Shown one piece after another: positions 1-12,800 of a stretch of DNA of 64,000 bases. This DNA is from Oxyruncus cristatus. Taxonomy: Eukaryota > Chordata > Aves > Passeriformes > Cotingidae. The translations under genes and the position numbers were made by a program. The notes under the pieces are model-generated. The model made no database searches and had not been told where the DNA came from. It was given only the letters and a program-made list of their open reading frames with translations. Within the stretch, counting starts at the first letter, position 1. The number at the start of each line of letters is the position of its first letter. Location of the stretch: NCBI GenBank assembly GCA_013399855.1, contig VXAY01006705.1:1-64000 (forward strand), read 5' to 3'.

Positions 1-369
1 TCCTGGAGGACTGAGCCCAGGGAAGGGACCCCACTGGCAGGAGTGTGAGGATTCCTCCCCGAGCAAGAAGGAGCAGCACAGCCCCCGCGTGCTGAGCTCC
101 CTGCAGCCCCATTCCCTGTCCCCCTGTGCCATGGGAGGGAGAAGGGAGAGCAAACCGGGAAGGAGGCTGAGCCTGGGAAGAAGGGAGGGGTGGGGGAAGA
201 TGTTTTGGGGTTTGGGGTTATTTCCCATTGCCCTGCTCTGACTGGATTGGGAACAAATTTGATTTCCCCAGTGGATTCTGTCCTGCCTGGGATGGTAATT
301 GGGGTGTGATCTCTCCCTGTCCTTATCCCAGTCCATGAGCTTTTCCTTACCTTTTTCTTCCCTGTGTGG

Positions 370-455
370 TTGAGGGGGGGAGTGGAAGATGTCCCTGCCC
401 ATGGCATCACGGGATGAGCTTCAGGGTCCCTTCCAACCCAGAACCCTCCAGGACA
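370..455 (+). mobile_element. CR1 3' end fragment
   Basis: Contains GATGTCCCTGCCCATGGCA and GGGTCCCTTCCAACCCAGAA, the sense CR1 tail. Confidence 0.75.
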
Positions 456-1089
456 CTGAAAGCCCAGCTCACTGTGTTCCAGCTGCTCATTCCCAACCCA
501 TGGGTGCCACTTGTCGTTCCCATCCCTTCCTGCACTCCAGGCACTGCTGCTGACCCAGGACCTACCGCAGGTTCCCTCCGTTTCCAGCTTTGGAACGTGC
601 ATTGGAAGTTCTGCCCAGATTTTGTTTGAACTGGGTTGGAAAACTTCCCTCCTCCCTCTCCAGGTGAAAGCCAGACCAGTTTGGAACCTCCTGCTCCTTC
701 TTATCCAAACAGCTTCTCCTTCCCAGACGTGGATCCCCAGCTCCTCCCAGGCACAGCCCACGCCTGGGCTCCAAAGGGTGTTCCGAAAAGAGGAGGAACC
801 TGAAGGCAGAGAAGAAATGAAGCAGCTCCTGCCTCCAACCTGATCCAAGGGAGAGCTCTGGGAGCCAGAGAGTGATCCCTGTGGCCAGGCTGCCAGCCCA
901 GGAACTGGGAGATGCTCCAAGCCTGTCCCGCTTCCCATCCACCTCCTTCCACACCGAGTCAGTCCAACAAAAAGAGCTCGGTCAAAACGCACCTTTGCCG
1001 TGAAATCCAAACAAGTCCCTTCAGTTCATACCCCACGCACCCGGAATGGGCTCCTCGGGCCTTCTGGGGATTCTGTGAACCTGGCAGCC

Positions 1090-1400
1090 CAGTGTCCCCG
1101 AGACCCACCAAAAGTCGGGATTTTCCAGAGAAAAATGGAATTTTTATGTGGAGAACGGGATTTTTTTGGGGAAGGAAATTGGGGTTTTCTGGGAGTTAAA
1201 TGAGGACTCTTCGGGAGGGAATCGGGTTTTTTGGGAGTAAAATGAGGTTTTTTGGGGAGAACGGGGGGCTGGGGAAAAAATGGACTTCTGGGAAGGAAAT
1301 GGGGACTTTTTTGGGAGGGGTGTGGGTTTTTTGGGAGGAAAATAAGGATTTTGGGGGAGGAAAATGTGGTTTTCAGGGAGGCAAATGGGGGATTCCCAGA
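1090..1400. repeat. G-rich irregular tandem repeat
   Basis: Short degenerate units of the type GGGA/GGTTTTTTGGGAGNAAAATG recur about a dozen times, alternating T-runs with G-runs on the plus strand. Confidence 0.8.
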
Positions 1401-2970
1401 GCACTCCCAGATATGGAAGGGTTCTGTCACGGCCCAGCTGCCGTGTTTTGGGGGGATCCTGCCACCAGCTCCACCTTTCCAGCTGGGAAACATTCCCCAG
1501 CTCCACCTTTCCAGCTGGGAAACATTCCCCAGCTCCCAGCCTGCACGGCAGGGGAATGTCAGGCCTGTGGGGAAACACAAATCCTGCTGCCCCACAACTG
1601 TCAGGCCCCATCAGCCCTGGGGGGGCCCGACAATGTCAAGGGGTTTCAATCCCAAATTGCCACTCTGGCGGATTTTCCTCGGCTGAGGAGCCCCCCCACG
1701 CTGGAACACAAGCCCAAGGCAGGAGCCTGCACAGCTATTCCCTGTCCCTGTTCCCTGGGGCTCCTTTCCCATTCCCGAGGCTGACTGTTGGCTGTTCCAG
1801 GGCCGCATCCTCAACCTGCCTTCAAAATGAAGCCAATCCTCAGCTCCAAGGCTTCGATCCAGGCCTGGAGAACAGAAGCCACCCAGAGAGCCGAGGCTGG
1901 GGGATGTTAAATACGTCGTTAAGCCTCAGTCCTGACCAGCTCTGGCTTGAAGTGGTGTTTGGTGCAGAAAGCAGGAGAAAAGGGGTGGATGAAGATGCAG
2001 GAAGTCATTCCCAGGGAGCCCCAGGAGCCAAACCAGTGCCTGCAATCCCAAGCTTTCCACCCTGAGAAGGGACAGGGACAGGCCATGGCCCGTGGCTCGT
2101 GTCACCAGGCCAAGAACCCCCAGGGAGAGGATGAGGAGGAGGGTGAGCCGGGGAGAACTTAGGGAAGAGCTGAGGGAGAGGAAAAGTCAGGATTTCAATC
2201 CAGTGTAACCCAGGGCAGAGCTGAGATCTCTGGAGAACACCCAGAACACCCTGTTGCTGCTCCAGTTGGATTTTGTGGATGCAGGAGGGGCGTGGGAGGG
2301 GAGCCAAGGGGTGACAAAGGGTGACAAAGCCAAAGGTCACCAGGGGACAAATCTCTCTGTGCCCTTAAAGGGTGGCTTTTAACGCTGGGAAGCTCTGAGG
2401 GGCTCGTGGGGACAAACACCACCTAAGCAGGAGGCTGAGCAATCCAGGACTTTTCAATCCAGGCATTTAAAGGGAAAAGGGACCCCAAAAGCTTTCACCA
2501 TGGGTTCTGTGGGTCCTGGGGGACAACCTGACCCCCTTTTCCTTTCGGGATGCAGTTGCAGAAATCAGAAAACCGGAGTGGCAAACACGAAGTGTTCTGC
2601 CAACACACCCAAGTGCCACGGGCTGGCAAGAAGAGAACAAAACATCTCTCCTCTTCCTCCCCAGCTCCCCAAATTCCTCTCCCAAACCCCCAGGGCAAAG
2701 CCTCCCACCCTTTCAAATGTCTGCATCCGACCTGCTGAATACTCACCCGGTGGTGATGATCCATCTGGTGGGTTTGCAGGTCCAGACAGCAGAAAAAGAA
2801 AGCAAGAAGCAAAAAAAACCAAAAAAACCCCACAGAAACACCAGTCAATAAAGAAAAATAGGGCCACTGGCACTTCATCCATGATCCAAGCAACTAAAAA
2901 CCTTGGGAACAGCCTTACAGGGGACTAAAGCCCTGCACCCAGTTGTGTCCACACTGATAGTCTTTGCAGG

Positions 2971-2976
2971 TTTATT
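2971..2976 (-). promoter_or_regulatory. Candidate TRAF3IP1 polyadenylation signal
   Basis: AATAAA on the minus strand lies about 700 nt past the stop codon. It is the nearest canonical hexamer I noticed in the 3' flank; a variant ATTAAA sits at 3300-3305. Which is used, and whether the 3'UTR really extends here, is not visible from sequence alone. Confidence 0.35.
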
Positions 2977-3678
2977 AGTGACCAAAGCTGGACTCTCCCG
3001 GGCTGAACACCCAGAGGTCACGAGGAAAACACTCCTGACACCTGCAGCTCCCTGAAAAACAAATCCCTGGAGTCACTCCTGCAGAAAGTCACCAGGACAC
3101 ACACTGGGGAGGAAACAAGTACTTAAATTAATCCTCTGCAAAGGAACATAGGCAATAAAAATGGAATTAACACCCGTGCAGATAAAACACTTCAGCTCCC
3201 TGACATGGTGATGCTCCAACTGCATTTTCACTTGGTCCTAATCAGCTCTGAGCAGGATTCAGGAACCTTCTGACCTGCAGGAGCGGGAGAAAACAATTAT
3301 TTAATCCCCATTTATCCTGTACCTCGTGGAGATGAGGAGAAGGAGATGTGGGGAGAAGTGGCCACAGAGGAGAAGAGGGCTCTGAAAACCTGGGAATGAG
3401 AAACAGCAGCTCCCATTTAAACAAAGAAGTTATTTTAATAACTCTCCAACTTGAACATTCAAGTGAATATCATTTTAACCTGCAGAATAACATCTAAAAA
3501 TCAATGCAATAACATTTTTTAACACAATTTTAGGGTTCCAGTCCCTAAACCTTTTAAATCTGAACAAGGCATATCTGCTATTTGGGATTTGGTGGTTGTT
3601 TGTTTTTTTTTTTGGTAGGAATGTCAGTGAGTCCCAAGGCTTTTCTTTTTTTGTAAAGTCTTCTCTTTTCCCTCTTCT

Positions 3679-3844
3679 TCACTTTCTTGCAGCCTGGTTT
3701 ATGCTGAGAACCATCCTCTGGATTTTTTCATCATTCCTTAAGATATTGGCTTTGACAGCACGAATCTTGTCCTGCTGGTCTTTAATCAGCTGGTCCAGCT
3801 CAGCCAGCTCAGCTTTTAATGGTTCCAAAGCACTGTCCGTGACA
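3679..3844 (-). CDS. TRAF3IP1: TRAF3IP1 terminal coding exon 15 with stop
   Basis: It codes for [40 protein letters not shown] and [14 protein letters not shown], then TGA at 3679-3681. This aligns to the very end of the human protein. Acceptor CTTGCAG|TGTCAC, entered in phase 2. Confidence 0.96.
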
Positions 3845-6800
3845 CTGCAAGACAACAGCAGGATGTTGTTGGAAACTCTGAGCTGCCTCAGGTTATTTAA
3901 TCCTCAAAAAAAGGGCACTGCAATACCTGAAAGGCTGCAAAGTATTCCATGGAACCATCGAATCCCAGAACAGTTTGGGTTGGGAGGGACCTTAACCCTC
4001 TTGTTCCAGCCCTGCCGCTGGCAGGGACACCTTTCCCTAGGCCACGTTGCTCCAAGCCCTGTCCAGCTTGGCCTTTAAGTTGTTCCCAACTTTCATGAGA
4101 GAAAGTTTGGCAGAAGAAGCACCAAGACATGGACTGGGGAGAACATCATCCAGGAGAGACCCCCAGGAGGTAACAGCAAAACTCACTGCTGGGCTCATCT
4201 GGCTTTTCCGCTAAAACTCCCAAAGAAGGACCAGAGCAGCTGTGGCTGCCCCATCCCTGGAAGTGTCCAAGGCCAGGATGGGGCCTGGAGCAACCTGGGG
4301 TGGGGGAAGGTGTCCCGCACAGGTGGGACAAGCAAGGCCAAGGAATCTGTTCCAACTCCACTCAGACCATGGAAGAACATGGGAATCCATGGCAGAACAT
4401 GGGAATCCATGGCTGAACATGGGAATCCATGGCAGAACATGTGAATCCATGGCTGAACATGTGAATCCATGGAAGAACATGTGAATTCAGACTGAACATG
4501 TGAATCCATGGGAGAACATGTGAATCCATGGCTGAACATGTGAATTCATGGCTGAACACGTGAATCCATGGAAGAACAAGTGAATCCATGGCAGAACACG
4601 TGAATCCATGGCAGAACACGGGAATCCATGGCTGAACATGTGAATCCATGGCAGAACATGGGAATCCATGGCAGAACATGGGAATCCATGGCAAAGAGCA
4701 GGCTGGGATTTAGGGATGCACGCCCAGTCCTGACTCCAAACCTGCTTTGTTTCTCAGCTCTCCCCACCTCTGTGAGAAGCCAAGGCAGCCCTGAGGCAGC
4801 AGCCCCTCAAACTGGGCTGGAAGGCCGTGACCACTCCAAAGCCCAACTCCCAAGCCCCAAACCAGGGCAGGGACTGCTGCCAAGTTGGCTTTGAGAAAGG
4901 AGTGCAGCTCTCCCAGAGGCAGGAATGTGCCCTGAGTTCAACCCAGCCCTCCCTGAGCCCACTGACCTCTGCTCCCTCCTCAGGGCTTCCTCGTGCTGCC
5001 TGTTCTCCTGCCTCCACGACTCCAGCTCGTTCTTCATGGCGTCCATGTCCTCCTGGATGTAATCCACGATCCTGCCAAGGGCTAAGGCGTTCTGGCACAG
5101 AGTCTGGATGGAGGCCTGAGACTTCCCGATTTCTTTGGCTACCAAGTCCCTCTCTCTCTTCCTGGATCCTTCCGAAACAACCGGCTTCTCCTGAGGGAAA
5201 GGATCAATAAGGAAAGCACCAAAATTAGGGGAAAATGAAGAATGTTTTGGAGACTGGGAAGGAGCTGGACAAGTGTTTACAACAGGATGAAATGGAAGAG
5301 AAAAACCATGGAATCACAGAGTGGTTTCAGTTGGGAAGGACCTTAAAGCTCATCCCATGGGCAGGGACACCTTCCACTGTCCCAGGTTGCTCTGAGCCCT
5401 GGCCAACCTGGCCTTGGACACTTCCAGGGATGGGGCAGCCACGGCTTCCCTGGGCAAGCTTTGAAAGCAGCAACAAGTTTTGGGAGCTCCAGCAGATGCT
5501 GGAGGGCAAAGCCTCCTCCTGGTTCTCCAAACCCCTTCTCTCCCTCCACTGTCCATACCTGGATTTCCAGCTCCTAATGCTGGTCCCGGTAACAGCCCTT
5601 CCCAGCTCCGATACCTGGTGGTGATTCCCTGCCTTGCCCTCCTGTTAACAGCTGGAAAACTGTGCAAGCTGCAGGTGTGGCCTCAATAAACTCCCAAAGA
5701 ATTCCTACTCCTTCCCTCCCGTGCAGCCAGCAGAGCCTCTGTGGGGCAGCTCCTGAAGCCTCTTAGGTTGCTGCAAGTTAAACAGGAGTTTCCTACAGCG
5801 GGAAAGCCAGGAAGAGCAAAGGGATGCCATAAAAAGAGTAAAGGGATGCCATAAAAAGAGCAAAGGGATGCCACATTGTTAATTCACTGGAATAAGATTA
5901 TTCCAGGAAAACCATCACTGTGAAGGAAAAGCCCACGGGGTTTTTTCATCCCCACCAAGAAAAAACAAACTGGTTTTTCTTTCTTTCCAACACTCCCACA
6001 GGTCACATTCCCAAACCCAGCCCCACAGAGCTGGGAGTGCAGCTATTTGGAGCCATTTAAGGCGTGCCAGAAAACTAGAGAGGCCTTTTTCTCCCCCCAC
6101 AACCGCAGGGGGAACCGGTTCCTGGGCACAGTTCCTGGCTGCTGTGGAAGCAGGGAGGTGGCAGAGGGCTCCTCCCTGGTGCTGGGACACAGAATCCATC
6201 CTCTTCCCAACCTGGCCTGCCTTCCTGTGTGAGCCAGGGGCTGTTTGCTCAGCTGGGTTTTGGAGGCAGCAGCAGCTCCTGCCAAACTCAGAGGCTTTAG
6301 GGAGAGAGGGATGGAGTTTAGAAAAGCACTTTGGGGAAGACTCAAAGGCTGAGCTTGCCTTAGGTTGGGCTTGTGCTTTGCCACACACGTGGTGCAGGAA
6401 AACCGTGGGATTTGGGAGTTTACTGGGAGTTTATGTTCCAGTTGTTTCATTAGGAGTGGGGCCGGAGTGACAAACGTGCTGAACTCGTGACCTTCGCTTC
6501 CGAAGGGGCTCCACGAGCTGCTAAAAACAACACTCCCCGAATTCCCTCCCTCACAGCAGCAGGTGTTTCATTACATACAGCACATAAACCACGGCATTCC
6601 ATGTTTTCTGGAGCCATCCATGTGTTCGTTATCCCGCAGGGTGCAGGGATGAAAGCGCTGTGCTCAGAGTCCTTCTCTCCCCATCCTAACTCTGGTTTCC
6701 TACTCCTTGTGCTCCTTCCACAGGGAAGGCTTTTAATCCATGGCGTTGGACTTTCCACATGGAGCTGGGAAGCTTAAAGACAAGCAGCTTCAGCTCAGCA

Positions 6801-9800
6801 GCAGAGCTGGATCAGATCCAGCAGCTTCCCAGGATAAAGTCCCGTTGCCCTGTTTTTCCCAAGTGCTCCCAACCCTCACCACTTTCCTCCCCACCGTCCA
6901 TTATCCAAAGCCTCAGCCAAGAAATAAGGAATCCATTCCAAATACAACCACGGCAGAAGGGAGAGGACTCGGCCAGTCCGTTATCTGAGGGTCGGTGTGT
7001 GAAAACCCGGGGAATGTTCCTTTTTATTTCCCAAATGCCAAGTTTGGGAACGTTTCCCACGGCATTCTCCTGGAAGAGCTGGCAGCCCAGGGCTTGGAGA
7101 GGTGGATCTTTGCTGGGTTAAGCCCTGGATTGGCCGGGGCCGGAGCGGGGGGGGAATGGGCCACGTCCGGCTGGGAATGGGCACTGGTGGAGATGCCAGG
7201 GCTCAGCGCTGGGGTGGGTCCTGTTTGGGATCTGATTCCATGACCTGGCTGAGGGGCTGGAGGGCACCCTCGGGCAGTGAGTGGACACGGGGTGGGGCGG
7301 GATGTGGATGTGCTGGAGGCTGGGAAACTGCAGAGGGCCATGGAAAGGCTGGATCCGGAGGCTGATGGTGAGTGCCACCCTTGGCTCCCACCAAGGCCAT
7401 GGAGCTTCCAGGGGCTGGAAAGCTGGAACAGCCCTGGGGGGGTTGTTCCCAGGGCTGTGCCGGGGGGGCAGGAGGCCGAGGGCCCCGGGGCTGTGCCAGC
7501 CCCAGGGGGGACAGCCCGGGCAGGGACTGAGCCTGTGCCGGGCAGGGCAGAGGCCCCTCCAGGGCTGGGCCCTGGCACAGGAGTGACCCGGAGGGGCTGG
7601 AGGGAAGGGAAGGGAGCTGGGAAGGGGCTGGAGCAGCAGGAGCAGCTGAGGGAGCTGGGGGGGCTCAGCCTGAGCAAAGGAGGCTCAGGGGGGACCTTCT
7701 GGCTCTGCAACTCCCTGACAGGAGGGGGGAGCCAGGGGGGGTCGGGCTCTGCTCCCAGGGAACAAGAGACAGGAGCAGAGGGAACGGCCTCCAGCTGGGC
7801 CAGGGGAGGCTCAGGTTGGACAAGAGGAGGAATTTCTCCCTGGAAAGGGTGATCAGGGGCTGCCCAGGGAGGTTTGGAGTGCCCAGCCCTGGAGGTGCCC
7901 AAGGAAGGCCTGGCCATGGCACTCAGTGCTCTGGGCTGGGGGACAAGGGGGGGCATCAGCACAGGGGGGATCCATGGGCTGGGAGGGCTTTTCCAAGTAA
8001 AAATCCCAGAGTTCAGTAAAGAAGCAAACCAGAACCGTGTACTTTAGGTACAGAATAGGTCTAGATACAGATCTATAAAAGCACAGATCTCTAAACCACA
8101 GAGCCAGCCAATGATTTGTAATACTCCACCCCAAAAGGCAGAGCTGCCTCAAGAGCTCAAGTGGCAATAAAACTCCATGGAATGTTTGGGATGAATCGGG
8201 AAAACACCCTTAAAGTACAGCAGCAAATATTCCAAACTAATTCTAGTGCCCCTGGAATTCCAGCATGTCCTTTGTGCAGCTGAATTCCTCAAAACTGACA
8301 CAAAAAGGGCAAAATATTGTCCCATCCCAAGTCAGCCACAGAATCCCAGGATCATTAAGGCTGGAAAAGACTTTCAAGGTCACCAGCCCCCTCTTCCTTC
8401 ATATAATTAACACTGCCAAGATCACAGAGTGGTTTAGGTTGGAAGGGACCTTAAAGAACATCCAGTTCCATCCAGGGACACCTCCCACTAGACCAGGTTG
8501 CTCCAAGCTGTCCTTGAACACTTCCAGGGATGGAGCAGCCACAATTCCGCATGTCCTGCAGCTCAGCAGTGATCAGCACGAACCCCTCAGGCTTTGCCCA
8601 CTCTCGCTAATTATAAGTAATTAAGAGGGAGACAAACCCATTACTGTGTGTCCCCAGCTTTCCAGTTCCAGTTACAGGTTAAAATCCACGTGGGACACAC
8701 ATGGAAATCCCCGGGAATTCTGGCAGGTGCTTTATTACAGACAAGGTGGGTGGTTTGCTCACCCTGCACAAACATGGAACTGGATATCTCCAGGAAAATG
8801 CCAGGACCTGGATTAGCCCAGGCTATTTCATTAGGCCCTACACCTCGCCCAGCTCTCCTTTCCACAGCACGAGCCATAAATTATCCCCACAGAAAAGGCG
8901 GGATCGCTCCTGGCGGCCCAACACGGCCCCCTCCCCTGCCTGTTTTTCAGGAGGCACCAAGATCAATGTTTCGTTCGGATTCCCGGGAAGAGGCCTGCCT
9001 TTCCCGTCGCCTCCACGTGAGCGCGACACCCGCGGAGCTCAGGAGCAGCAATTTTCTTTTTTCATCAACAAGGGGGGAAATTACCAGCAAGGATATCCAA
9101 AAAAACATCCAAAATTTCTAGGAACAGCCTTTCCACACTTTTACAGACACTCCTTTGTTCCCCCCTTCTTTTTTTTTTTTTTTAATTAACAGCTTTTTAA
9201 ATATGCATCAAATTAGTCCAAACATCCATCAAGCATTTAATGGTTTCTACAGCCCCTTTTAACTCTATTGTTGTGCCCCACTATGAAAACAGGCCCAAGC
9301 AATCAGAGTTTTATTGAGCTCCCCCCACCTCTTTCCACGGGACAGGGCAGAAACTTCCCATTGGACAAGTAATTTTGATCCGTTCCCTGCAAAACCAACA
9401 AGGTGGGAGCTTTTTTTATTTTTTTTTTTTTTCCTGTGTAAAATACGTTTTTCCACCATATAAAGGCTGTTTTCTTTTCCTGCTTTTTACAGAGGCTGCG
9501 TTTTAAGGGGATTGTAAACTATCCACAAGGGAGCCCCCCAGGAGAAACTCCTTCCCAGGAACAAGGGGGGGAACAGTAAATGCGGAATCAGCTGAAAGGA
9601 GCAGGATGGTTTTCCTGCTGGTGCCAGGTATGGAGTTCAGCCCCAGGCCAAGGAGCTGGAGACACAATGTTCTTTCCCCACTGGATTTGCCAGACTCAGT
9701 CTGAGCTGGAAGGCACCACAAGAGAATAAAAGAATGGCTTTTTGAAGGGGGGAGAGTTAATTCTTCTTTCTTTTTTTTTTTTTTTTTCCCCTGGAAAGAA

Positions 9801-12800
9801 AAATTCCTATTTGATCCCTCTAAAAAGAGCTGGACTTTGCACCTGGCCACGGACACCCAGCTCAGCCCCCAGAGCTGCTCTGCTTTCCCTCACACCTGGC
9901 CTGTGCTGGGGAGGAAAACTTTCCCCAAATCTCCTGTTTTTGGGGCAGAATTCAACACACTCACGGAATCATGGAATTCCAGGATGGTTTGGCTTGGAAG
10001 GGACCTTAAAGCTCATCCCATTCCAGCCCCTGCCAAGGGCAGGGACACCTCCCACTAGCCCAGGTTGCTCCAGCCTGGCCTTGGACACTTCCAGGGATCC
10101 AGGGACAGCCACAGCTCCTCTGGGAATCGCATCCCTCACACCCTCCCAGCCAAGAATTCCTTCCCAATATCCCATCTAACCCTCTGGCAGTGGGAAGCCA
10201 TTCCCTGTGTCCTGTCCCTCCAGCCCTTGTCCCCAGTCCCTCTCCAGCTCTCCTGGAGCCCCTTTAGGCCCTGCAAGGGGCTCTCAGCTCTCCCTGGAGC
10301 CTTCTCCTCTCCAGGCTGCACATTCCCACCTCTCCCAGCCTGGCTCCATCCCTGTCAATCCCATCTGCCCACACACACCCCCCCCCAGGAGACAATTCCA
10401 GCTGGAATTCATGTCATCAACTGATGGCACATTGGGTGCCCGTCCTGCCCAGCCTTCCTTTCCTGCTCACCCTGCTGGAATTCTGCAGCCACAAGCTCCT
10501 CCTCTGGGAAAAAAACCCACCTTTTTGCCATGGAAAAAGAACCTGGAATAAACCTGCTCCCTGTGGTAACCAAGCTGTGAGCCCTGGGACACACTCACCC
10601 TGTCCCAGGCACGGAACCACTGCCTTCCCACTTCTATCCCTGCCTTCCCATAACATTTCCATCTGGATTTATACTGGACCCACAGGAGAGAAATTCCCTG
10701 GTTTTGCCTGCAGAGGACCAGGACTCCGGGAGTATCCCAAACCCTGGCCCCGTGCTGTAACACCACTGCTTGGGGAGCACGTTACTGACCCTGGGACACC
10801 CCAGGACGGTGTGGTTTGACTGGGAAACCTCTCCCAGACACCCAAATTCTGGGATATCTGAATCCCAATGAACACCCCTGTGCTGCAGTTGGGGGATTAA
10901 TTTCAAAACCACTGACCTGCCGAGCTTTGAACAACCGGAATCAGCAATAATTGTATTTCTCCTGAGCCTCAAAGTGCCCAATGTATCCCCATTTAATTAA
11001 TGGAATTAATATTAAATTAATCCCCGGGTGCAAAGCTATTTAACAGCACTTGTTCCTCACAGAAAACCTCCAAGCACCTGCTTTTCCAAAGCAGGTGGGG
11101 CACAGGTGGGAATTCTGGGATTTAAAGCTATTTAATAACCTGCCTCCATTTTTCCCACCCCTCAAATAAAAGGAGTGGAATCCAAAATGGAACATCTGTT
11201 TCTCTCCTTGCTTAACAGGAGGGGCTCAGACTCTACACAAACCCATGGAGGAAGTTTTCTTGGGAATTTTTAGGCTCAACACAGCTAAAATCTTGTGTAT
11301 TCCAGACTGACCTCTTGGTTTGACCCGAAAATTGTGTCTGTTATTTGAAGCTGCTGCACACGCAGGAGCCAGGTGATGAAATTCCCAGTTTTCTTTCCTT
11401 TTCCCTTCTTTTCCTTTTATTTAAAACTCCTCAACAAGCAAGTGCATGTTTGGAAAACACAGCCCAGCAAAGGTTTGGGAGGAATGCTTTGAACATCAAT
11501 AAATGTTCCTCAGCAATGAGCAGCTGGAAGGTGGGAAACATCCCTGAGGTGCTGGATTAAGGATTAATTCACCAACTTCACCTCATTTCTAGTGGATTAT
11601 TCCCCAATAAATTCGGTGGCTCCATTGATCCCTTTTTTGTCTGAATAAATAAATATTTATAAATATTAATAATAAATTTTATCTAGAATATTTTATATAT
11701 AACATAAAATGTTTATTATATAGGATATAATACTTATTGTTCATATTATAATTATGTAATATTATAATATGTAGACTATTTTATCTATAATAAATATATT
11801 ATAGAACATATAATATTTATTATTATCTTTATTAAGATATTTATTAAAATAATTATTTAATATTTATTATTCCTTAATAAAGTACTACCCAAAGTTCCAG
11901 CACTCACAGCCTTATTTTTTATTCCCTTTATTTTCCCAGCTGGCAGAAGGACAAAGCTTTAATGAATATAAGTGGGAAAATATTCCATTAATTTTATATA
12001 TATATATTAATAAAATGAGGGAAGATGAACACCCTGTTGGCAGACACAGGGATATCCATCCTTTCATCACATGGAATTTCCCAAAGCAAGTTTTCTTTCC
12101 AATTTTCCCTGGATTTTTGGTTACCTTATCCCCAAAACCCAGCAGTCCAAGGCCATTTTCCTCTCCAGTGCAGGCCCCGCTTTGGAATTCCACTGCATAT
12201 TGATGGAGGAGATACTTCTCCTGGAGGTTTTGATGGAAAACCAATTAACGAGCTGGAAGCCTGGGGAGAACTGGGCAAATCCCAGCCTGATCCTGCTTCC
12301 CAGACCTGGCACCAAATCCAGGGCCACGAACACAGAGTTCAATCCTATCCCTGAATTCCCACCTCCCATTTGGCAGGAAGGAACCTCTGGGAATTCCTGC
12401 TCCTTTTCCAGAGGGATTCCACAGAGCAGTGAATTCCTCCCAGATTTGCTGGTCTGCAGCCTTGCCCTGCACTCCTCATGGGGGACATCCCTCAGGGATG
12501 AGACATTCCCAGGACTCTTGGCTGACATGATTCCAGGAAAACTATACTTCTCCCTGGATCGGGACTTCAGGAGAAGTAAACTTATCTCCGGATCATCACA
12601 TAGGAAAACTACACTTCTCCCTGGATCACCTCTTCAGGAAAACCACTTCTCTTTGGATCAGGACTTCAGGAAAACTACACTTCTCCCTGGATCAGGAATC
12701 CAGGAAAACTGCACTTCTCTCTGGATCATGACTCCAGGAAAATTACACTTCTAACACAGATCAGGACTTCAGGAAAAATACACTTCTCCCTGGATGTGGA

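Larger units (their letters stand above)
1..2950. other. Intergenic flank downstream of TRAF3IP1
   Basis: No exon of a recognisable gene is visible. It contains a CR1 tail fragment (about 370-455), a G-rich tandem block (about 1090-1400), and a 33-bp direct duplication at about 1465-1530. Open frames here lack protein-like composition and are probably chance. Confidence 0.7.

Noticed and set aside
7024..7962. A 312-codon minus-strand open frame
   Set aside because: Pro/Ser/Leu-rich composition over a GC-rich CR1 copy and the duplicated segment; no family resemblance and no conserved motif.
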